Source of the DNA: Nilaparvata lugens
Taxonomy: Eukaryota > Arthropoda > Insecta > Hemiptera > Delphacidae
Length of the DNA stretch: 64,000 nucleotides
Assembly: GCF_014356525.2 (NCBI RefSeq)
Contig: NC_052506.1
Span: 24,439,872-24,503,871, forward strand
Reading direction: 5' to 3'
Made by a program: the position numbers and the translations under genes. The notes under the pieces are model-generated. The model had not been told where the DNA came from. It did not search any database and saw only the letters and a list, made by a program, of their open reading frames with translations. The stretch's first letter is position 1. Each line of letters starts with the position of its first letter. Positions 32,019 through 44,870 of the stretch are shown piece after piece.

Positions 32019-32667
32019 CAGTACTGCAACGCACAGACAACTTGAACACAGAATCTTAACTTTGAAACATTCTTTGAATGATTCCGATTCAGTTGACGAT
32101 TGGAATTAGAGACACGTTGAGTGGAGTGTTTCATTCCAGTTGTTGTTCCACTGTTATAACGTAAATTTCTTCCGTTTTCAGAACTGTTTATTGCAAATAT
32201 CACGTCAGGTTCTTGAGAGTATCACGGCACTTCATTAATCGACTTCTTAATCAGTTCACTGTGTATCTTGAGAAAATCACGGCAGTCTATTATTATGTTG
32301 TGCAGTAAACGAGTATTACTCACAGAGACTACAGAATGATACTGTAATTACTTTTTGCAGTTTTCTTACAAAGGTGCTCTGAGTGTTTACTCAAATCCAA
32401 AAACTCTTGCGGATGTAAGTGGTGGATTATATGAATGTTATTACATCGAATTTCATTCTTTTCCTAACTGGTCATTGAAAATATCACGTCAATTTACTTT
32501 GTAATTCTCGAATATTCGAACGTGGCACTTCATCAACTGTAATTATGTTACTTGTGTAGTTTTCTTAATGTTCTCGAAGATTTGAAGTTTTAAATCTTTG
32601 AATCTGCTCATTCTTTCTACATTTCATAAGCTATCTTGCAAGCATACATGATTATACAAGCTATCTT
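32019..32667. other. AT-rich DNA, nothing recognised
   Basis: Repeated 'tatcacgtca'/'tcacggcac' phrases (32200, 32222, 32275, 32484) hint at a loose local repeat. No coding was seen. Confidence 0.25.
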
Positions 32668-32960
32668 CATTATTTATTTATTGAATATAGCAAACTATGC
32701 AATAATCAGAAAAGAAAAAACAGGCTATTGCCTAAAAATGTTTCAATTCCTAAATTCTGTCTTAAATTGTTCAAATATTATGTAGGCCTAGGTTATCTTG
32801 AATAATTCGTTGTATAGAGAGATTTATTTTTTTAGTGATAAATTTAAGATCCTATGACTTAAAATGTTTAACTAATGTATTTGATTGATCACCTCTCTCC
32901 CTAGGAATTGACTCCATCTTTCCAAAAAGCGTTCTCAAAATCTCAGTAAAATAAACAATG
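32668..32960 (-). repeat. Minus-strand retroposon fragment (AAAT-tailed family)
   Basis: It begins 'tatttatttattgaatatag', then 'aaaacaggctattgcctaaa', 'cctaaattctgtcttaaatt', 'gttcaaatattatgtagg'. It matches 54007-54140 closely, including the 'aaattgt.caaatattat' phrase. The tail orientation is minus. Confidence 0.55.
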
Positions 32961-33640
32961 TTTTCACAGAATTTCTTTATAAGAATGATTTTCTCTGAAT
33001 TAATTTATATTCATAAATTGGAGGATTGCGTTTTAAAATACATAACTCCACTAGAATTTTTGAATCTCACCTTATCTATATCCATTGTTACAAATTGTTA
33101 TGCTGAAAAGAGTCATATAAAAAATATTTTAAAATACGGAGTGGGTTCATGTATAATTCATGAACCTTGACAGCAGTGAGACCAGCACGAAGCACCTTCT
33201 CCTATTCTCTACATACTGCCAATTTATATGAACCCACTCCACCTTATATGAACTAAACCAGGTTACTTCACCGTCATTTTTCCGTCTCTTTTCCTCACAG
33301 CCTCACTACACTCAAGTCAATTCCGTTGCCAAACAACACAGAAAGGCCCAGCAATTTTCTCCTGAATTGAAATTTGATGAGAAAAGCCCATCGCAAAAAT
33401 CAACAGCATCCCACTTATGGAGGGAGTTTCACCTCAAATAGCCAATAGAGTTGCGGCCTTGTTGCCGGCTTTTGTATTTATGGAGTCGATTTTTCGGTAG
33501 ACAATAATTCTTTATTGATAGGCGCCATTGTTGACTCGTTTATACTGACAAACTCTTGGAAGCCTTCACAATAGAGTGGTTCAACAAAGGCTGGCACTCC
33601 AGCTTCCACAATTTTTCATCTCACATGTGCACATATATGT
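32961..33640. other. Unassigned sequence
   Basis: An inverted pair 'ggagtgggttcatgtataat'/'tatatgaacccactcc' (about 33139-33158 and 33225-33240) suggests a short hairpin. The 70-codon frame at 32958-33170 shows no motif. Confidence 0.3.
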
Positions 33641-33900
33641 CGATGGAAATCAGAGTGTGAGAGAGAGAGCAACAGAGCCGCCGTAGAGAAGAGATTGGTA
33701 GAGAGGAAGAGAAAGGAAGAGAATAGAAGAGAGAAGACATCGGAAGAGGAGAGAAGAGAGAAGACATCGGAAGAGTGAAAAAACAGAAAAGGAGATAAAG
33801 AGGGGAATAATTTTGATAGAGTATATAAAGAGTAGATGATAGAGCCTACTTCTTTATCCATGTGTACTCTCTAGAAAATAAGAGAGGAATAAGGAATAAG
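33641..33900. repeat. Purine-rich tract 3 with 27-bp tandem duplication
   Basis: GAGAGA- and GAAGAG-rich sequence. A 27-base unit containing 'agaagacatcggaagag' occurs twice in tandem (33726-33752 and 33753-33776). Minus-strand Ser/Leu/Phe-rich frames are composition artefacts. Confidence 0.65.
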
Positions 33901-33904
33901 GATA

Positions 33905-34035
33905 AGAAAATAATTATTGAACTGTATATGATAGAAAAAGCAATTTAGAATAACTATAGATAACATTGCTCTGCATCTACATAAATTGGCGAAGCTTTGG
34001 ACATATCAATGTCGATTCTTCGGAAAGAATATACA
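33905..34035 (-). repeat. Inverted copy of the LINE-like fragment at 20325
   Basis: The reverse complement begins 'ttctttccgaagaatcgaca' and continues 'atatgtccaaagc', 'caatttatgtagatgc', matching 20325-20455. The frame reads 'IDIDMSKASPIYVDAE', a variant of the 20.3-kb copy, so the peptide was once coding. Confidence 0.5.
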
Positions 34036-37000
34036 AAGTATCCTTCCCAGTAACTCTCTACCGGAAAAGAGATAGAGTGAGAGAGAGAGTGAGAGGGGGG
34101 GGGGGCTGAGAATGAGAATATGGAAGATTGAGGATGATGGAGAAAGAGAGTACGAAGAATTCAGTGAGATGTAGAGAGAGACGAAAAGAGTTAGAGAGAA
34201 TTTTTATAGAGAGTGTGGTATAAGAGATATAAGAGTATGTAAGATATAAGAGAGAGTGAGGTAGCCTAAGTTGATGAGCGATGAGAGATACGTTGTTATT
34301 CGCACCGTGAATCAAATTGGTATCAGGGGAAAACCTTTGTGATTTCAACTTTGATTTCAGCACAGAAAGTTTCCTTTTTCCTTGTGTACCGATGAATGGC
34401 TGTACTTCGCTAATTGGAAGCGAGTCTGACAATGGTTTGCAGAAATGACTAGAGTATTCTGATGACATAAGTTTAAAGGTTTTGTTGCTGCGATTGGTAC
34501 TGGCCAACTTGTAACCTTTCAGTTTTTGAAAATGTGTGGGTTCTTTGATTTCCGGGAAATTGAAAACAATCCGGGGTTGGAGGAATCAATCATTAGTATA
34601 GAATATTCGTCTCGTTGGAATTGATTAAATCGCTGTAATCAGAGTTACAGTTCGCGAAAAAATTGATTCAACTTTTAACTGCCTTTATTTCTAATGAAAT
34701 ATTGAAATAGTTAATGTTAATGTTGACAGTTCAAAGTACGTATATCTATCTCACTAATTCCACCAAACACCATTAATGAATGATTATTCACACTTTTCAG
34801 TATCATTGATAATACGAAATTCTCAAAACGAAACTATTTTCAATTAAAAAGGAATGGTTGACAATCTGAATGGCGTTCGAGAGGTCAGAATACCAAGAAT
34901 TGGAAAGCATCATGATTATTTTGAAAATCAGTATCATTTCCAAAAGAAAATCAGTATCATTACTGGTTTAATTAATTCCAATTTTGATGTTTGGTATTGA
35001 TTTATTAGGCAGATATCATGATTATTTTTGATGGATACTAAGAATTAACTTAATTCACTTCACTAAGTATACTACTGAGTATACTTACTCCCTTTCTTTA
35101 CTTCACTACTTCAATTACTAAACATGGGGGGATGATAATGAGTATTATGAATGAACTTGAAGTTCGAAGCAGACTCTGAACCATGAAAACGTACAGTAGG
35201 CCTATTCGGAATCACACTTTAGACAACCATAAAAATGATGATTCATCTGTCTATGCTCAAACCCTATTGTTTTTTGAGTAGAAAGAGGAGAATGGTCACC
35301 ATTCCAAGCTCTGTCACGAGCTTTTGTGACAACTACTGTCTTGTAATATTACATCAGATAGAACACAGAATAGCTGGAAACAGTCAGTGGATTGATCGAA
35401 CACGAATAGTACTAGGTCAATAGTAATTGTGTAAATATGTATAAAAATAACAGTCCTTCAAAAAAACAGTAGGTCTATGGATAACAGTGCTTGTCAGGGA
35501 AACATTCATCAATCACTAGTAGAAATATTAACTATTCTGCTGATAGTTTGATTTTAATCTGTTCTGTTTTTGGCGTGGAATGTTCAATAACTCGATAGTG
35601 TTGTGGAGTATGAGACTCCGTAGCTCCAAATAAGTCAATTAGTAAACAAGAATAGATTCTCCTGAAGGTTTAAAAAACCTAAATGGGGTTTCTCACTCGT
35701 GCAGTAAGGCAATAGTTTCTCTGTCTTGCTCTATCAAGTGCACATCTATTTTCACAGCGAGGGTTCCATTATCTTTATTATTGTAGTGTAGTCTGTAGAG
35801 CACTACATCTCATATGCTTCCTGTCGGGGGTCCTGTAGGGGGGCCCTCTTGCATTTTTAAAGCAGCCAGGCTACTTGGTACTTGCAAAAGTGAACCAAGC
35901 TTTTCAACTTGCGCTGCTTCATCAACAGTTTCCTTCCGGCGACGAAAAAAGTTGAAAGAGAGGAGAAACGGAGAAGGAGAGAAAGCAGGAAGAGATAAAA
36001 ATGAAAGGTGGCCGGCAGCTAGGAAAAATAAATCACGTTAAAATAGCTGGCTAGCTATGAAAAGCTCTCAGAGAACAAACAAGTCTTTCTCAAGCCTTTG
36101 TTCATTATGCTGACAATATATATTGTTAAAAATTGTGCATGCTTAGAGAAAACTTCTATTCTCTTCGTAAGATAACAATTATTCCGTAATTTTTCTGCTT
36201 GGTTAGCAGAGGAAGTGAGTCCTAGAACACACAGATTGTTGCTTTAAGAAAAAAGAAAATGACACGAGAATAAATTATTCAAATTGTTTCTCTTAAAAAC
36301 GTTTACCGCTCCTTCCTCTTGTGGTGGATGCTCACTTCATTTGGAAAATGATTAGACATTTAAATGCACATAACTTAGCATGGGAAACACCATCGCTTGT
36401 TATTTTATCATTAGAGAAGGAATAATTGGCATTCAACTCGCTTTTTGAATTCATTTTTGACGTGGAATGAAGCAATAACATTGTAAGCTATCTGTACAAT
36501 CCCATCAAGTATTTAATAAGTCTGGTCTGTGTTATTTCATCATTAATCACTGAATATAATTATGAATTTAATTAAAATTTATCTGCCAAAATAGACTCCT
36601 TATAGATTTGAATCTGGTAATGATTTAATAAATTAATATCCCTTGTATGTAGCTGCATGGTCATTTGAATTTATTGTCAAGGGCTGCTATACTGTATTTT
36701 AGTAATATATTTCCCACTGTATTCACGTATAATGTAAGGAAAAGTTTTTCATGAGCTGTTACTTTTCTTGTTTGGGCTGTTGTGTGTAAAAATAGTGATT
36801 CAAGTAAACTATTTGAATCAATGTAAATTAATAGAATGCTAATAGATTTTTAATGATTTGAAATCGAAAACATTAGCAAAAAATAAATGATTCACAAACT
36901 ATATGAAATGAATCAATAGTATTAATCAGTATGTAAATCAGCAGTATATGAGGAATTACCATAATATGGTAATTTACAGTTGTAGATAAAATTGGGATTT

Positions 37001-37600
37001 GCAGGAAGTTGATACTTCCTTTCAAGTATTAAAGTAATTTGTTATATTATGATTAAATCATAATAAGATGTAATTCATTGTGATAAAACCAAACTTTTTT
37101 TATCATGAAATAGGAATCCTAAATAGTTGCCTACTGGAAAAGAATAAATCGCAGAGACAAAGTTTCTTTTTTTGAAAGGAATTTTATCTAGGAATGACAC
37201 AAGGAAATGGAGTGGGGACGTGTGGCTTAAATGAACTCTGCACTGTGTAATCTCTACGACTTGTGATGTTATCTCACTAATGAAAGAAAGAAAGAAAGAA
37301 AGGAAAATGGCTAAGCAGGGATCTGAGGGGGGGTACACACTTCGTGCAAGAGATCCTTATCGAACATTAATTAATAAAGTTGAATGAAAGGATAGAGACA
37401 AGGATGGAAAACTGAGACCTGCGATTCTGCACTTTACAATAATGTGGTACATAATTAAATGAAATTCGTAATTGTACTGTTGTGTTTTTCAAAGTTGTAC
37501 TTGCCAAAGTTTAACCCCATTGATTTGTGATTTATTTCTCGATATCACTGGAATAAAATTGAATGGAAACGAATTGATACTGTCAAAACTACTAATTTAT
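34036..37600. other. Long stretch without a recognisable gene
   Basis: 34075-34260 is purine-rich with a run of eleven G at about 34095. 34300-34500 is of ordinary composition and open on the minus strand (34058-34507), but the frame is half composition artefact. 35810-36045 is GC-richer with G runs. A short palindrome lies at about 36955-36975 ('attaccataatatggtaat'), and a (GAAA)n run at about 37280-37302. No repeat from elsewhere in the window was found. Confidence 0.35.
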
Positions 37601-40280
37601 CAAAACAATTTGAGAATCTAGTTTCGGATGTTACATACTTATCCATCTCTAATAAACTGGAAGCTTAAACATCGAACAGCTTGTGTGAAGCGCTGAAGCT
37701 CTCCTATTGGCCATTAGCTGTTGTCCAAAAAAGGTTGAGCTCGACTGGCATTGGCCGAGACTAGACACACCTAAGTATTCCATATATGGTCATAAGAAAA
37801 GGCATACTTGTGTATGGTTCCTCTTTTGTACAATACTAATGGAAGTCTGAGACTCTTTCATTCTTATAATTTCCCAAATGATTGACGTATAATTGGATTC
37901 ATCTACTGATATGATTTATATGCTGTACTTCCAATGCAAAGCTTACACATTATACGGGATTTCCAGATCTTTGTTATATCAGTTTCAAAAATAGAGGAAA
38001 ATCAATCCATCCCATTGTTCTACTCATTTCTTTTTTGAATCGTTGTTTCAAAGAGAACGAAACATTCTGATTGAAAATTGTTTAAATAATCACTACTTTC
38101 AAATCTCTAGTGACTACTGCTCTCTGAAGTAAAGAAAGCTATTTACTCCTTTGAAGCTATTCATAGTGATTCCACTTTTATTGATGCTCCGTGACTACTT
38201 TTATTGCATTTTTTATCACCTCCTCTCTCAATCCACTGACAACTGTAATTGATTTTTTATAACTTTCAGAATCAATTACTATTGTCATACGTTCAGGACT
38301 GATGTAATACTTCATTGATCATGATCTAACTTATTACATACAACCAGACACAAAGATGATATTCCCTTTTCTTATTTTCTACATTATATACTACATATCC
38401 GTACTATAAAATAATATGTATTTATTTTGTGTTAGAGCTGCTATTGGATAATTATGAGCTGAACAGTGATTGGCTCCTGATTGATGTCATTGATTTTAGT
38501 ACCACTCACTGTACCTATATTCAAACACCATGTAAACTAACGTATGCTTCTTATTTGCAACAAACATGTCACATCCAAACTGTGGCTCTGTGAACTAGAA
38601 ACTAGATTATGCTCTCTATTTGATTGCTTCTCTCGTGCAGAAGGCTGTTCAATTATTCATTCTCTTGTAAGTACGCTGCTTTATCATGGTTTCCTTAAAT
38701 AATATGATTGGAAATGTAATTGAAATCATTTAAAATTTGAATATGAGTCTGAATATTATTACGTATTCGAATATAAATTTTATATTTGAAATCGAATGTG
38801 GAATCAATTGAGCTCCAGGGCAATTACAGTAAGTGATATGAAAAAGACTACCATTTCAGACACAATGAATCAATCCATTACTTGTGTTCCAACCTCAGCT
38901 ATTTTGGAACCAGGATTCTTTTTCCAAAGTTTTCAGGAGGTCTTTGCCGGGACTGAGTTAATAAGATGAAGTTCAAGTTATAAGTTGAGGTTTCGGTTAT
39001 GATTGAACAATTCATAGTTTGGAGTTTTTAAGTACATTGACTATCAGCTATATTAATAATGCGTTTTTGTACTGCATTTTATGGGTCATGTCTTCGCTTA
39101 TCCACATCTAATATTACAGCCTCTCTCCTATGTAACAATCTCTCTTCTGTAGCCCATTTGTCTTCCTCAGAATATCTAAATTCTGTATTCATTTGAAAAA
39201 TTAGCTCTGAATCACAGTTGGAAAACAAAACATCGAGAATGCCTTGATACAATCTCCAGGTATGAGTTTTAATAGCGACTTTTCGGTCTAGAGACCTTTC
39301 CAAATTCCAATGTCGAATTTTTCCTTTGTCAATAGAAGATAGTTTCGCAATAGAGACGGAAATAAAATTTCGCTTACTGTCCTCTGCCCAATATCAACGT
39401 CAAGTCAAATAATTTGTTTGTTGACGTGTAGTCCTGTGTCTGTCAATATTGGGCCTGTTTTGCTCTTTCGCCTATAGCAGTGACATTTTTGTCTGCCTGA
39501 TGCCTGATGAAATTCCTTTCGAAATGCGTGACTTATCAAAAGGCAATGAATGACACAGACAGTTGGTTCATTGCAGGCTTTTATTTTTTGTCTTTCTTTA
39601 GCGGCGTTATTTGTTTGCTAGGTGGGACCGTTTTTATTTTCATTGTCTTTGTTTATCTGTTTGCGAGGTGTTGTCGTTTTCAGGAGGAGGCTCTATTATT
39701 AGCCTTTTTCCAAATTAAACTGGGGGGGGGTGAACTGGGAGGAGTTCTGGAGGAGAAAGCTTCTCCCCCTGTCACCCTCATACGGCCTACGTAATTAGAT
39801 TCCTGACTTTTTTATTGTGACAAGGGTTTAGGTCGCCATCTGTAACCCTTTGAGTTGTGTTACGTGCATTCACGGTTAATGATAAAAGAACTAAAGTTGT
39901 ATTATATATTCTTTCCTATTCTCATACTTACATTATATTCTATTGTTTATTAAGGTCTAAAAAATATTTTGATGTGCAACATTTCGTACTGAGTTTGCTT
40001 CTCTCTCAGTAGGGATCAGGCTTCATCAATTTGATTCATTAGTATTCTAGTTCGAAGAGAAAATCAATTGACTGCTTCATAAGAAGTGATATGAGAGAAA
40101 TAATGATAGCCCATTTTTGATTTGACAAATGTTTGAAGACGTCACATATCAAAAATTTTTACAGCCCATTTCTTACAATCATTAAATCACTTTCTATTAT
40201 TTTGTTTTGTAGATTATCGAAAAAGGAAAAATATTTTTCATTTTAAAGGAATTATTCAGAACAACCATAGCTGGACTCGG
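37601..40280. other. Long stretch without a recognisable gene
   Basis: CCAAT-type words occur near 37705 and 37755. 39079-39303 (minus) and 39507-39794 (plus) hold open frames of 74 and 95 codons. The second has a hydrophobic stretch (residues about 25-55) but no family motif, and it ends in a G-run region (39721-39728). I cannot support either as a gene. Confidence 0.3.
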
Positions 40281-40469
40281 ACTGCCGGAACATGGAGCAT
40301 AGCAGTGAAAACGTCACAGTCATATCGACAGCAGAGAATCAATGCCATTATTTATATCTCATAGCAGACAAAAAAGGCTGCAACGATTTACAAAATTCGG
40401 AAACTTGTCACAGTTTTGTTTTCGATTCATCATTCGGTTGGTGCACCTGTTCTCCTGCCCACCACTTTT

Positions 40470-40665
40470 GGACATCCGTCATCCTTCATCCTTCTTTCCT
40501 TTTCCCTTCTATACTTCCATCTTTCTTCCTTCATAGTGTATCCTTCACCGTCCACATGCAATGTGCATGTCATTCTTCCATCCTTACATCCTTCGATCAT
40601 TCATCCTTCATCGTCTATACTCCACAGTCCACAGTTATTGTACATGTCAAATTCTCTCTGTGTAT
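40470..40665. repeat. Pyrimidine-rich CATCCTT/TCCATC repeats
   Basis: Irregular 'catccttcatcc', 'ccttcatcgtc' and 'tccatccttacatcc' units. They keep several overlapping frames open (40292-40732, 40342-40536, 40416-40667, 40561-40833), none of which is gene-like. Confidence 0.6.
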
Positions 40666-41177
40666 GAGATGTCGTTTTTTGATCGAGAGAAGGCCTACCT
40701 ATATATTTTATTCGTTGTACATGCCCATATAGTACATACGTCCATCATATTTTGTTGTACAGGTATACCTGTATATTCGTTTAATATATACATATTATAT
40801 ACACAAAAATGTAGGTTTGTTGTACAAATGTAACTATATATTTCTTGAATATTGTATAATATATACTACATATACAGGTATACATTCAGTGAACCTGCCC
40901 ATCACTTGCACATGGAACAGAGCATTTTTGTGACGCCCGATATCAGCTGTTTTGCACCGGGGTTTTTGTCCGTTCGGGATTTTTTCTCGGAAGCAGTGTT
41001 CTTTAGGTTCAAATGTATTCTCACAAAATTTATTATCGGGTTGACCTGTGGTGTTGTGGGTTCTATTGATTGCTCTGATTGGATGAAAATTGATGCGTTG
41101 TGGATGAGGAGGATTGGAGGATAGGGAGTTTGGGGGTGTTGATGAGGAGAGGGAAGATAAAAAGTAAAACGTTTGAA
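40666..41177. other. AT-rich repeat patch then unassigned sequence
   Basis: 40690-40890 contains repeated 'tacatatac', 'gtatacctgtata' and 'tgttgtaca' words (a decayed AT satellite-like patch). 40900-41177 is mixed. Overlapping frames on both strands (40852-41124 and 40902-41189) show no motif. Confidence 0.3.
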
Positions 41178-41411
41178 GGGCGAGACCACATTCGGCGTTT
41201 TCAGATGATTCGGCAGAGCAGGAAGCTACGATTGGATCGTCATCAAATTCCCGAATGCCAAACCAATGCTCGCAAATTGACAGGTTGGTTTAGCGTTCGG
41301 GAACCAGCTGACAACCAGCCATTTGGAGAGCTTCCTGCCCTTCCAGCCCTGCTGACTCGTCTAGAAACACCTGCAAAAACGCGGTTTAGAACGCCTCATG
41401 TGGTCTCGCCC
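41178..41411. mobile_element. 234-bp GC-rich foldback MITE
   Basis: The ends 'gggcgagaccacattcggcg' and the complement of 'cgcctcatgtggtctcgccc' pair over about 20 bases. Inside, 'ttcccgaatgccaaacca' pairs with 'tggtttagcgttcgggaa', giving a second stem. The element is clearly more GC-rich than its surroundings. I see no convincing target duplication, so the superfamily is open. The 109-codon frame across it (41100-41429) is a by-product. Confidence 0.65.
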
Positions 41412-42239
41412 CAAGTCTGGATGAGGTAGGAAAATTTAGATGATAAGAAGTGAGGGTAGAAATAATTCCTTAAATATAAAAGAATGAGAAAGATTGATTA
41501 GAAGGAGGGAAAAACAAATAGGTTGAAAGGCGGGGGTGAAATGGAAAAAGAAGACCAAGAATAAATAATATGAAATGGGAAGGAAACCATATCTACAATA
41601 GAAAATAGAAGGAGATAAAATAGACGAAAATACATTGTTAGGTGAGAAATTATTGTATTTGTATTTAAACTGTTTCAATTATATGCAATATATTTTATCG
41701 CATTCTTTATAATTAATTATGATGATGATGATGATGTATGCAATGATTGTCATGATGATTTGTGTGAATGCACAAGGTGCGTTCAGACTTATGCGCCTCA
41801 CACCGTACACGCGCATTTCACTCCTCAACAGCTGATGCTATGCTTATTATATCTGTAACCTACTGTTTCTTTGTGAATACAGATATAATACGATTAGGAG
41901 CAGCTGATTGGCGGTGGGGGGGGGAATTCGCGTGTAGGTGGCACATAAGACTGTACGCAACTACAGATACAACCGTGTTGTCCATGGTAAAGTTCTCTAT
42001 CTTTCATGAGATCAAATTAAATCGTTGTGCTATTGGATAGCACTGATTTGCTTCTATTGAAACAATAATCTGTGGAGAATCAAATCATTAGTCAGGAATG
42101 AAATATGTGGTGATTTGTGAATGCATGTGGCTGGAGTGGTGTGTGTGTATGCTAGTGACATGTACAGAGTATGAATTGGAAAAATTGTCCCGTGCCAGCA
42201 GTCCGATGATCGGTAAATTCATGGCGCAACCAGCTGAAA
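41412..42239. other. Mixed region with short microsatellites
   Basis: 41415-41600 is purine-rich. A (GAT)n run lies at 41720-41737 and a G run at about 41915. 41770-42030 is GC-richer, with an open 90-codon frame lacking a family motif. Confidence 0.35.
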
Positions 42240-43625
42240 CAAAAGGAGAAGGAAGAAGATAGCTAACTGAATTGATGAGCCGAATCAAAGAGAGTGAGCG
42301 TGAGGACAGAGGAGAGAGGAGAGAAAGGGAGCAGTGGTCCGGAAGTGTGACCGCCTTTTCCGTGTCATCATTTGCGAAGAAATATTGACCGACATTTGGT
42401 TGGCGCCGAATTCGGAGGTGGAGGAGAGGACAGAGGAGAATTCGGAATAGGAGGAGAAGAAGAAGGAGAAAAAATGACAAGGAGTAGTGGAAGAACAAGG
42501 AGAAGAAGAAAATGAAGAAGAAAGAGGAGAAGAAGATGAAGAAGAAAAAGGAGAAGAAGAAGAAAAGAAATGGGAGTGAAAGAAGTAAAAGATCAAGAAG
42601 GAAAGAAGAAGAAGAAGAAATAGAAGAAGGATATTAAGAAGGAGTAGTGAAAGAAGAAGAAGAAGTAGAAGAAAAAGAGAAGCACAAGAAGAAGAAATAG
42701 AAGAAGGATATTAAGAAGGAGTAGTGAAAGAAGAAATACAATAAAAAATGAAGAAACAGAAGAAGGAGGGAAAACAAGAAAAATATGAAATAGGAGTGAA
42801 AGAGAAAGCAGAAGAAGGAGAAGTAGAAGAAAAAAGAAGTAACATACTAATAAGGAAGAGAGGAGTGTTAGAGGCGAATGTGAAAAATAGGAAAAAAGAG
42901 TATAAATAATACAAGAAAGATGTATAATAAGAAGAAAGGAGTATAACAAGAAGAAGTAGAAGATGATACGAGTAGCATGATAGGAGGGAGAAGATGGAGG
43001 ACTGGATACAAAAAAGAGAAAGAAGTAAAAATAAGAGAAGACATAGTGAGGAAAAAATGATGTTGATGTAGGAGAAGATGTACTTCTGTACTTATTGTGA
43101 GTATGAATGAATAAATCAAGAATGACAACGTTTAAAGTACGAAATAATTATCACATTGAAAAACTTTTCAGGAAGAAGACCGAGAGGAAAGGGAGAGGAT
43201 AATGGAGGACACTGGTAGAAGGTGTTTAAAACGTATTAGATGAAGACAAAACGAGGAAAATGATAATTATGATAAGAGGGTGGTGAAGATGTGATGGTTT
43301 GGGGAGAGGAGAAGAAAAGGAAAGAGATGATATGAGAAAAGGAGAAACTATGAAATAAGCATAAAGATGAAGAATGAAATAAAGACACATTAGGCACGAT
43401 TGAAGGGCACATTAAAAGAGCAAATTGGAAATATGGGGAATGAGGATAAATTGAGGTGATCGATGAGAAGATGAAAACAACGAATGACGTGATGAGGAAT
43501 AAAAGACGAGTAATAAGAAGAAAAGTGGAGAGAAGGTGAATGAGGAGGAAGAGGAGGAGGAGGAGAATAAGAATAAGAAGGAGGAGGAAGAAAGAAGACT
43601 CCAATGAATGGTGTGGCAAATGGAT
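42240..43625. repeat. Giant purine-rich tract (about 1.4 kb)
   Basis: The plus strand is overwhelmingly A and G, built from AAGAAG, GAGGAG, AGAAGAAA and similar units, interrupted by short mixed bits (for example 42340-42410 and 43080-43170). A 77-bp unit is tandemly duplicated around 42611-42740 ('tagaagaaggatattaagaa' twice). Minus-strand frames of 103-144 codons are Leu/Ser/Phe repeats and not proteins. Confidence 0.85.
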
Positions 43626-44154
43626 GAATGCTGCTATAAACAATCTGATCGTAACTCGAAACCCATCCAATTATCTATCCCAGTAACTGCTTGCTTTTTA
43701 TCATCATGGCTCTAAAAAGCGTCTGCCTCAAATCTTGCGAAATAGATGAGATTTAAGAAGGAATTTTGTCGGGTAGAGATTTCCGTAATGGTATTAAGCT
43801 GCATCATTTGTTTTCGCTGATTATAAGTATTGTATTCCACTGAAATATGTTTTATGTTGTTCTGCATTATGCGGTATTGAGGAAATAATCCATTTTTAGC
43901 CTGATAAAATCATTGAATAAGAGTAAGTTACTTTGCTTAGGTCATGAATGAAAATTCAAAAATGGATGCTGAGTTCGACTATTAGGTTGCACTTAAGGAA
44001 TGCGACTATTTTTACCGTTTGGAAGTTTTTGGTTTTATCAGTGTGTTAGTGAGAGAACTTACTGAAAGTCTTCTAATTTGAAGGGAAGTATTAGCGGTGA
44101 GAGGAAAGAAAGTTTAATAATTGTGTTCCAATCGTATTTCACTAAAACGGTTGA
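43626..44154. other. AT-rich DNA, nothing recognised
   Basis: No repeat shared with the rest of the window and no open frame of interest. Confidence 0.3.
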
Positions 44155-44815
44155 AAAAATCTGGTGTGGCGCACTCACACAACTTTCCTTGCCGTTATGA
44201 AAATTGATCACCTGACGCTAGTGTTCTCGCGCATCTCAAGTCTACTTATAAACAAAGATCTGAGCCAGCTGGTGACAGGACAATAACGCTGGAGACATAC
44301 GAGGTCTGCTATCTCTTCATAGTGAATCATTTGATAGAATCAACAGTTTGCAATTGAAATATTAACATTTTCTCGAATTTCGTGCTTATTTTCAATCTTA
44401 GGTGAAAATGTTACTGGACATTAATTGTAGAGATTCTCATGCTCAATCTTTTCCGCTCAAATTTTTTTGTTTAAATTGCATCTGAAGCCTGATAATTGAG
44501 AATCTAGAATCAAACTTTGCACAGATGGGGCGGAGCTCCTGAAATTTTTACAGATATGAGACTTGTAGCAGTTGATAGAGCTTATCAATTACTATTCTAG
44601 GTATGAATTTAATCAAAATCGTTGGAGCCGTTTTGAGAAAATCGCGAAAAACCCTGTTTTTGACAACATTTTTGCCATTTTAGCCGCCATCTTGAATTGC
44701 ATTTGATCGAAATTGTTCCTGTCGGATCCTTATATTGTAAGGACCTTAAGTTCCAAATTTCATTACGTTAATTGGGAGATGAGATATCGTGTACACAGAC
44801 GCACATACACACACA

Positions 44816-44870
<55 letters not shown>

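Noticed and set aside
34058..34507. 149-codon minus-strand open frame
   Set aside because: Half of it crosses a GAGAGA/G-run tract, the amino-acid use is Ser/Leu-biased and no motif is visible.
40292..40732. 146-codon plus-strand open frame with Cys residues at the start, suggesting a small secreted protein
   Set aside because: The C-terminal two thirds are CATCC/TCCTT repeat translation, three other frames are open at the same place, and there is no signal peptide.
42593..43670. Several minus-strand open frames of 86-144 codons, Leu/Ser/Phe-rich
   Set aside because: They exist only because the 1.4-kb purine tract lacks stop codons on the minus strand.
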